From RZYP01 sp964386405 (GTDB taxonomy: Bacteria; Bacillota; Negativicutes; Acidaminococcales; Acidaminococcaceae): a DNA stretch of 10,647 bases. The notes beneath the pieces were generated by a model, which did no database searches, was not told the DNA's origin, and saw only the letters and a list, made by a program, of their open reading frames with translations. Positions 7,175 to 10,647 of this stretch are shown piece by piece. Positions within the stretch are counted from its first letter, which is position 1. Each line of letters opens with the position of its first letter. The stretch covers positions 1-10,647 of the forward strand of contig CAYLRW010000055.1 of the NCBI GenBank assembly GCA_964386405.1, read 5' to 3'. Both the position numbers and the translations under genes were made by a program.

Positions 7175-7238
7175 AAGTGGTCCAAAGAGGAAATGTGTCT
7201 AACATTTTGAAGCACTGCAGACCGTCCCATTTGGACCA
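7175..7238 (+). repeat. Palindromic element sharing its core with the rsgA terminator
   Basis: TGGTCCAAA (7178-7186) and TTTGGACCA (7230-7238) are perfect inverted repeats that enclose a small inner hairpin, AAATGT/ACATTT (7191-7207). The 11 bases AAGTGGTCCAA (7175-7185) are identical to 3344-3354, and TTTGGACCA is identical to 3369-3377. The copy here carries about 35 extra bases between the arms. The element follows the ABC pair stop codon by 14 bases and precedes a strong terminator, so terminating activity is not required of it. Confidence 0.5.
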
Positions 7239-7241
7239 AAC

Positions 7242-7287
7242 AACGAACAAAAAGCCGAATTCGTGAGAATTCGGCTTTTTGTTCGTT
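7242..7287. terminator. Bidirectional terminator between ABC genes and gntR
   Basis: Perfect 21-bp arms (7242-7262 and 7267-7287) enclose the GNRA-type tetraloop GTGA. The GC-rich core GCCGAATTC/GAATTCGGC is flanked by AAAAA on one side and TTTTT on the other, so either strand gives a stem followed by a U run. It sits between two convergent genes, only 2 bases from the end of gntR (7290), and should stop transcription from both. Confidence 0.93.
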
Positions 7288-7289
7288 AA

Positions 7290-7940
7290 TTAGGCGTTAT
7301 AAAGTTTTAGTTGCTTTCTCATGCTATCCATGGAAGTCTGCAAGTGGTAAACGTTAAATTTTTGCACCTCCGCAAGGCTGCCGTCCTGAAGCAGTTCGTA
7401 AATATGCTTGTGTTCTTCCTGAGCATCGTATAACCGTTTTAACGTCATAAGGGATCGCGTGCGCAGAGGATATAGCAGCAGGTTATAATTCTCAATAAGT
7501 TTTGTTGTGTATTTAAGACGTGATTGCTTGTACAGGATTTCGGAGAATTTCGATAATACTTTACGACCTGTTACGACATCTTCGTGTTTTAGATAGTAAT
7601 CTACTAAATCCAGATTTTCTTGTAAATCGTTAAAAAGAGAGGTTTCTTTGCTGTATTTTAAAGCGTATTTCAGTACCATGCTTTCCAAAGATAATCGTAA
7701 ATCAAAAATTTCGTCAAGAATATTTTCGTCAATGCTGATTATTTGCAGACGATTATTGACTTGACGTTCCACCAGACCGTCTTTTTCCAGTTTGGCGAGT
7801 GCTTCGCGCAATGGTGTGCGGCTGGTACCGTATTGGTTGCATAAATCAAGTTCAACAATCTTGTCACCGTACTTAAGATTTTCGTTTAAAAAATCATTAA
7901 TGATTTGGCTATAAAGAAAATCACTGGTGTTTTTTCGCAT
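7290..7940 (-). CDS. GntR-family transcriptional regulator, FCD-like subfamily
   Basis: This is a 216-residue DNA-binding regulator. Residues 6-70 form the winged helix: Y-S-Q-I-I (10-14), then the recognition stretch S-R-T-P-L-R-E-A-L-A-K-L-E-K-D-G-L-V (40-57), which is diagnostic of GntR. Residues 75-212 are all-helical and resemble an FCD effector domain (E-I-F-D-L-R-L-S-L-E at 77-86; E-E-H at 175-177; His199). The usual D...FH metal-binding motif of FCD proteins reads L-S-K-F-S here (129-133), so the Asp and first His ligands are missing while two later histidines remain; effector binding is probably altered. ATG 7940 is preceded by AAGGG, 7 bases upstream. The gene is divergent from citDEF across a 188-bp spacer, which makes it the likely citrate lyase regulator (compare CitO of enterococci, also GntR). 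Whether it activates or represses cannot be read from the sequence. Confidence 0.88.
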   Translation of the reverse strand: MRKNTSDFLYSQIINDFLNENLKYGDKIVELDLCNQYGTSRTPLREALAKLEKDGLVERQVNNRLQIISIDENILDEIFDLRLSLESMVLKYALKYSKETSLFNDLQENLDLVDYYLKHEDVVTGRKVLSKFSEILYKQSRLKYTTKLIENYNLLLYPLRTRSLMTLKRLYDAQEEHKHIYELLQDGSLAEVQKFNVYHLQTSMDSMRKQLKLYNA

Positions 7941-7975
7941 AATTTCACCCTTTTATTGTAATCCTTAATTCTTAA

Positions 7976-8004
7976 ATTATACAAAAAATATGACAATATA
8001 TCAA
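7976..8004 (-). promoter_or_regulatory. Promoter for gntR
   Basis: Read on the minus strand, TTGATA (8004-7999, 5 of 6 consensus) is followed after 17 bases by TATAAT (7981-7976, 6 of 6). The start point would be near 7969, leaving a leader of about 29 bases with the ribosome binding site AAGGG before ATG 7940. A TATACA string overlapping the -10 (7978-7983 on the plus strand) also occurs twice in the palindrome at 8069-8084, which would allow autoregulation (inferred). Confidence 0.7.
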
Positions 8005-8027
8005 TTGGCCAAGCTCAAAAATAAAGC

Positions 8028-8057
8028 TTGTAATGTTATGACATTGCGGAATATAAT
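8028..8057 (+). promoter_or_regulatory. Promoter for citDEF
   Basis: TTGTAA (8028-8033) is followed after 18 bases by a perfect TATAAT (8052-8057). The start point would be near 8064, giving a leader of about 65 bases before citD. The spacer and the region just downstream of the start point each contain a palindrome, described in the next two entries. Confidence 0.65.
8032..8045. promoter_or_regulatory. Candidate operator inside the citDEF promoter spacer
   Basis: AATGTTATGACATT is an interrupted palindrome (AATGT/ACATT arms, 4-base centre) lying between the -35 and -10 elements. ATGACA from its right half also appears at 7990-7995 in the gntR promoter. The position fits a site for the divergent GntR protein; the match to any known operator is not established. 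Confidence 0.35.
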
Positions 8058-8068
8058 AATTGTGTAAT

Positions 8069-8084
8069 TGTATACATTTATACA
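8069..8084. promoter_or_regulatory. Candidate operator just after the citDEF start point
   Basis: TGTATA (8069-8074) and TATACA (8079-8084) are inverted repeats separated by CATT, and the left half also forms the 8-base palindrome TGTATACA. GntR/FCD operators are often short GT...AC palindromes of this kind. At about +5 to +20 it would suit repression by blocking. Binding is inferred. Confidence 0.4.
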
Positions 8085-8128
8085 GCGGATATCAAGAAGC
8101 ATTTTATTCAATGAAGGGATGGAGGAGC

Positions 8129-8398
8129 ATGAAAAAAATCGTAAGTACAGCGACAGCGGGCTTTGTAGAAAAGAATGATGTGCTTGTTACTGTCGAACCA
8201 TTGGGCAATGGAATTGACATTGCGCTTACTTCTGATGTTGAGCGGCAATATGGTCAGCACATTCGAAATTTGATCAGAGAAACAGTACAAGAAGCTGGCT
8301 ATGAAAATGTCAAAGTAACAGCAATAGACAAAGGTGCGTGGGACTACACGATAATCGCTCGTGTTCTGGGGGCCTTGCAAAGGGGTGAGCAAGCATAA
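8129..8398 (+). CDS. citD: Citrate lyase acyl carrier (gamma) subunit-like, prosthetic-group serine replaced
   Basis: This 89-residue protein aligns along its length with CitD, the acyl carrier of citrate lyase. Family features present are the N-terminal T-A-G-x-x-E-x-N-D-V block, V-E-x-Q-Y-G (S-V-E-K-Q-F-G in the family), and D-K-G-A-W-D-Y (D-K-G-A-L-D-C in the family). In characterised CitD, the serine of the L-E-S-x-D motif (Ser14 in Klebsiella) carries the phosphoribosyl-dephospho-CoA group attached by CitX. Here the block reads V-E-K-N-D, with Lys15 (AAG, 8171-8173) at that place and no serine nearby except Ser6. I start at ATG 8129 because the family begins M-K-I/K and AAGGGA (8114-8119) or GGAGGAG (8121-8127) precedes it. 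An upstream ATG at 8060 would add 23 unlike residues and begin before the expected transcript start. The stop overlaps citE by one base. It may be a paralogue with altered chemistry. Confidence 0.85.
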   Translation: MKKIVSTATAGFVEKNDVLVTVEPLGNGIDIALTSDVERQYGQHIRNLIRETVQEAGYENVKVTAIDKGAWDYTIIARVLGALQRGEQA

Positions 8399-9303
8399 TG
8401 ACAGATCCAAAGACCAGATTATCCAGAACGATGATGTTCGTACCAGGTAATAGCCCGAAAATGATTAATAACTGTGATATCAACGGTGCGGATAGTATCA
8501 TGCTGGATATTGAAGACTCAATTCCAGTGACCGAGAAGGATACGGCAAGAATTTTGGTTGCTGAAGCCTTGAAATCAAGAAAATTTAAAGCTGAGACAGT
8601 GGTGCGTATCAATCATCCGACCCAGACACCTTTTGGTATTGATGATTTGAAAACAATCCTGCCTGCTAAACCGGACCTTATTCGCCTGCCGAAAACAGAA
8701 TGTGTGGAAGAAGTAGAATTGGTAGCGGGAATGATCGCAGAAGAAGAAAAGAAAAATGGCTGGCCGGAAGGTACGATCAACATCATCTGTGCTATTGAAA
8801 GTGTTAAAGGACTGTATAATGTACGGGAAATCTGCCATGGACCGAGAATGGTGGCCATAGCTCTGGGTGCTGAAGATTTTATTGCAGATATCAAAACGCA
8901 GCGGACAAAATACGGTATTGAGTTGTACTTTGCGCGTTCGACAATTTTGATGGCGGCACGTGAAGCTGGTATCCGTTGTATCGATACCGTTTATTCTGAT
9001 GTCAAAGACATGGAAACCTTCCGGGAAGAAGTCACAAAGATCAGGGATATGGGTTTTGATGGTAAATCCTGTATTCATCCGAAACAAATCGAAGTAGTGC
9101 ATGAAATCTTTACGCCGACGGAAAAACAAATCGCGCATGCGGTAAAAGTTTTGGCAAGTTATGCAGATGCTGTGAAAAACAATAAGGGTGTTATCGCCGT
9201 TGACGGCAAAATGATTGACGGACCAATCGTCGTCAGGGCACAGCGCATCGTGGATGCAGCCAGGGCGGCAGGAATAAAGGTGGAAACGGAGATAAAGGCA
9301 TGA
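8398..9303 (+). CDS. citE: Citrate lyase beta subunit (citryl-ACP lyase)
   Basis: CitE cleaves citryl-ACP to acetyl-ACP and oxaloacetate in the cytoplasm, using Mg2+. This 301-residue protein is a full-length member of the HpcH/HpaI aldolase-CitE TIM-barrel family. It shows S-R-T-M-M-F-V-P-G-N (9-18), G-A-D-S-I-M-L-D-I-E-D (30-40), Arg70 in V-V-R-I-N-H, Glu134 in C-A-I-E-S, Asp160 in G-A-E-D-F, then A-R-S-T-I-L-M-A-A-R-E-A-G-I (179-192), D-T-V-Y-S-D and G-F-D-G-K-S-C-I-H-P. Arg70, Glu134 and Asp160 correspond to the substrate- and metal-binding residues of the family, so the lyase site looks intact. ATG 8398 overlaps the citD stop (TAATG), which indicates translational coupling. The protein alone could act on CoA esters, but the CitD-CitE-CitF order points to citrate lyase or a close relative such as citramalate lyase. 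Confidence 0.93.
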   Translation: MTDPKTRLSRTMMFVPGNSPKMINNCDINGADSIMLDIEDSIPVTEKDTARILVAEALKSRKFKAETVVRINHPTQTPFGIDDLKTILPAKPDLIRLPKTECVEEVELVAGMIAEEEKKNGWPEGTINIICAIESVKGLYNVREICHGPRMVAIALGAEDFIADIKTQRTKYGIELYFARSTILMAAREAGIRCIDTVYSDVKDMETFREEVTKIRDMGFDGKSCIHPKQIEVVHEIFTPTEKQIAHAVKVLASYADAVKNNKGVIAVDGKMIDGPIVVRAQRIVDAARAAGIKVETEIKA

Positions 9304-10647
9304 TGAAAAATGCAATCGGACGTGAAATTCCTCTGGAATTAACTTACCTGAAGGGCAGAGAATTGTATGCTGGAGAATTCGCTATTGCACCGCGAGGTAA
9401 TAGACAAGGTAAAAAAATGAAATTAGGACAAAAGGGTGCCAACAAGGTATTGGCATCTTTACAAGAAGCCGTTGAAAAAACTGGCCTCAAAGATGGCATG
9501 ACGATTTCTTTCCATCATCATTTTCGTAATGGCGATTATATTATCAAAATGGTTATGGAAGCTATTGCCGCTAAGGGCATCAAAGATTTGACAATTATGG
9601 CGAGTTCTTTGAATCCTTGCCATGAATTTTTGATCGACTATATCGAAGACGGTACGGTTACTGCGATCGAGACCAGCGGCTTGCGCGATACTTTGGGTGA
9701 ATACCTGACTATGCATCCAGGCTGCCTGAAAAGGCCGATCGTGATTCGTTCCCATGGTGGACGTGCACGTGCTATTGAATCTGGCGAAGTGCATATTGAT
9801 GTCGCCTTTATGGGGGCACCAAGCTGCGACTGTTTCGGGAATGCGAGCGGTTCACAAGGCAAATCAGCCTGCGGAGCTATCGGCTATGCTTTGGTGGATG
9901 CTCATCATGCAGACCAGACAGTGATTATCACCGATAATCTTTTGAAGGGCCAATTCCTATATCCTTATAGCATACCGCAGACGGATGTCGATTATGTGGT
10001 GGAAGTAGAGGCTATTGGCGATCCTGAAGGCATTGCTTCGGGCGCTATTCGTATTACCAAAAACCCAATTCAGCTTAAAATAGCGCAACTGGCGGCGGAA
10101 GTTGTCGACCAGACAGGTTATTTGCAGGAAGGTTACTCCTTGCAGCTGGGCGGCGGCGGTGCTTCTTTGGCAGTAGCACAGTTCATGCGTGAGAAAATGC
10201 TGGCACGCGGCATCAAGGGCGGCTTTGGTATTGGCGGTGCCACAGGAATTTTCACCGAAATGCTGCAGGAAGGTTTGTTTGAGATCATTTATGATACCCA
10301 GACTTTCGATACTACGGCAGCTGCATCTTTGCGTGATAATCCACGGCATGTAGAAATGACAGCGTCTTTCTATGCTAACCCTTGGACGGATTGCATTGTC
10401 AACCAATTGGATGTTGTTTTCCTGAGCGCGACAGAAGTCGATCTGGATTTCAATGTCAATTGCATGACGGATTCCAACGGCATTTTGATGGGGGCTTCCG
10501 GCGGTCATTCTGATACCGCGGCCGGGGCTAAACTTGCAGTTATTGTGGTACCGTTGATTCGCGGCCGTTTGCCGATGATTCGTGATAAGGTACAGACAGT
10601 GATTACACCGGGCGAAAGCATCGATGTTATAGTAACGGAACGCGGCA
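9300..10647 (+). CDS. citF: Citrate lyase alpha subunit (citrate:acetyl-ACP transferase), 5' part
   Basis: CitF exchanges the acetyl group on the acyl carrier for citrate, forming citryl-ACP and acetate. The frame runs open from ATG 9300 to the window end, 449 codons of a protein that is usually about 510 residues, so about 60 C-terminal residues lie outside. Family-like blocks are L-K-D-G-M-T-I-S-F-H-H-H-F-R-N-G-D, H-G-G-R-A-R-A-I-E-S-G-E, D-V-A-F-M-G-A-P-S-C-D, G-Y-S-L-Q-L-G-G-G-G-A-S-L-A-V, N-Q-L-D-V-V-F-L-S-A-T-E-V-D, F-N-V-N-C-M-T, and G-A-S-G-G-H-S-D-T-A-A-G-A. The N-terminus resembles CitF: R-E-I-P, then a basic segment before the first domain. ATG 9300 overlaps the citE stop as ATGA; ATG 9303 is an equal alternative in the same frame. 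GGAG (9288-9291) is 8 bases before the first. No frameshift or stop is seen. Confidence 0.92.
   Translation, partial: MMKNAIGREIPLELTYLKGRELYAGEFAIAPRGNRQGKKMKLGQKGANKVLASLQEAVEKTGLKDGMTISFHHHFRNGDYIIKMVMEAIAAKGIKDLTIMASSLNPCHEFLIDYIEDGTVTAIETSGLRDTLGEYLTMHPGCLKRPIVIRSHGGRARAIESGEVHIDVAFMGAPSCDCFGNASGSQGKSACGAIGYALVDAHHADQTVIITDNLLKGQFLYPYSIPQTDVDYVVEVEAIGDPEGIASGAIRITKNPIQLKIAQLAAEVVDQTGYLQEGYSLQLGGGGASLAVAQFMREKMLARGIKGGFGIGGATGIFTEMLQEGLFEIIYDTQTFDTTAAASLRDNPRHVEMTASFYANPWTDCIVNQLDVVFLSATEVDLDFNVNCMTDSNGILMGASGGHSDTAAGAKLAVIVVPLIRGRLPMIRDKVQTVITPGESIDVIVTERG

Noticed and set aside
8060..8128. A longer citD start at ATG 8060
   Set aside because: It would lie before the predicted transcript start, overlap the candidate operator, lack a ribosome binding site, and add residues unlike any CitD N-terminus. 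ATG 8129 gives a clean family alignment.
8575..9315. A 246-codon open frame on the minus strand
   Set aside because: It lies wholly antisense to citE, which has clear family motifs. The product is rich in Cys, His and Phe, as shadow frames often are.
9957..10508. A 183-codon open frame on the minus strand
   Set aside because: It is antisense to citF, has no recognisable domain and no ribosome binding site that I could support.

Overview
The window looks like chromosome from an anaerobic, low-to-mid GC Firmicute. Negativicutes (Acidaminococcaceae-like) or a clostridial relative are my best guesses, but this rests on protein style only: a SufU-type Fe-S scaffold, a CPAGG-type pilin, a YbjN-like small protein, a YfiB/YfiC-like heterodimeric ABC exporter and a citrate lyase operon. 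There are no rRNA or tRNA genes and no phage or transposase genes.

Layout. (1) 1-332: the 3' end of a sufU-like gene, closed by a compact intrinsic terminator. (2) 575-1354: a stand-alone type IV pilin-like gene with no pilus assembly genes beside it. (3) 1355-1986: a 200-bp spacer ending in a hairpin leader, then a small YbjN-like protein. (4) 1987-3388: an extended -10 promoter, a structured leader with a candidate 18-codon peptide and two mutually exclusive hairpins, then rsgA, which encodes a 30S-assembly GTPase starting at TTG 2251, then a long hairpin terminator. (5) 3520-7160: two overlapping ABC exporter genes encoding a heterodimer with one degenerate ATP site. A related palindrome lies on each side of this pair. 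(6) 7242-7287: a perfect 21-bp-arm bidirectional terminator between the ABC genes and the convergent gntR. (7) 7290-7940 (minus): a GntR/FCD-type regulator, divergent from (8) 8129-10647: citD-citE-citF, translationally coupled by 1- to 4-base overlaps, with citF running off the window end.

How the genes work together. CitD, CitE and CitF are the acyl carrier, lyase and transferase subunits of citrate lyase, which splits citrate to acetate and oxaloacetate. The divergent GntR protein is the obvious candidate regulator: the shared 188-bp spacer holds good promoters in both directions and two palindromes placed to act as operators on the cit promoter. The two ABC half-transporters form one exporter. 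The other genes are single-gene units.

Most interesting points. The CitD-like protein has Lys15 where the family has the serine that carries the phosphoribosyl-dephospho-CoA prosthetic group, although the rest of the subunit and its operon look intact. The rsgA leader looks like a translational switch in which one CCUCC strand can pair either with an upstream GGGAGGU inside a tiny ORF or with the rsgA ribosome binding site. A simpler version of the same arrangement precedes the YbjN-like gene, over a possible M-R-R-R-F-P-A-A-S mini-ORF.
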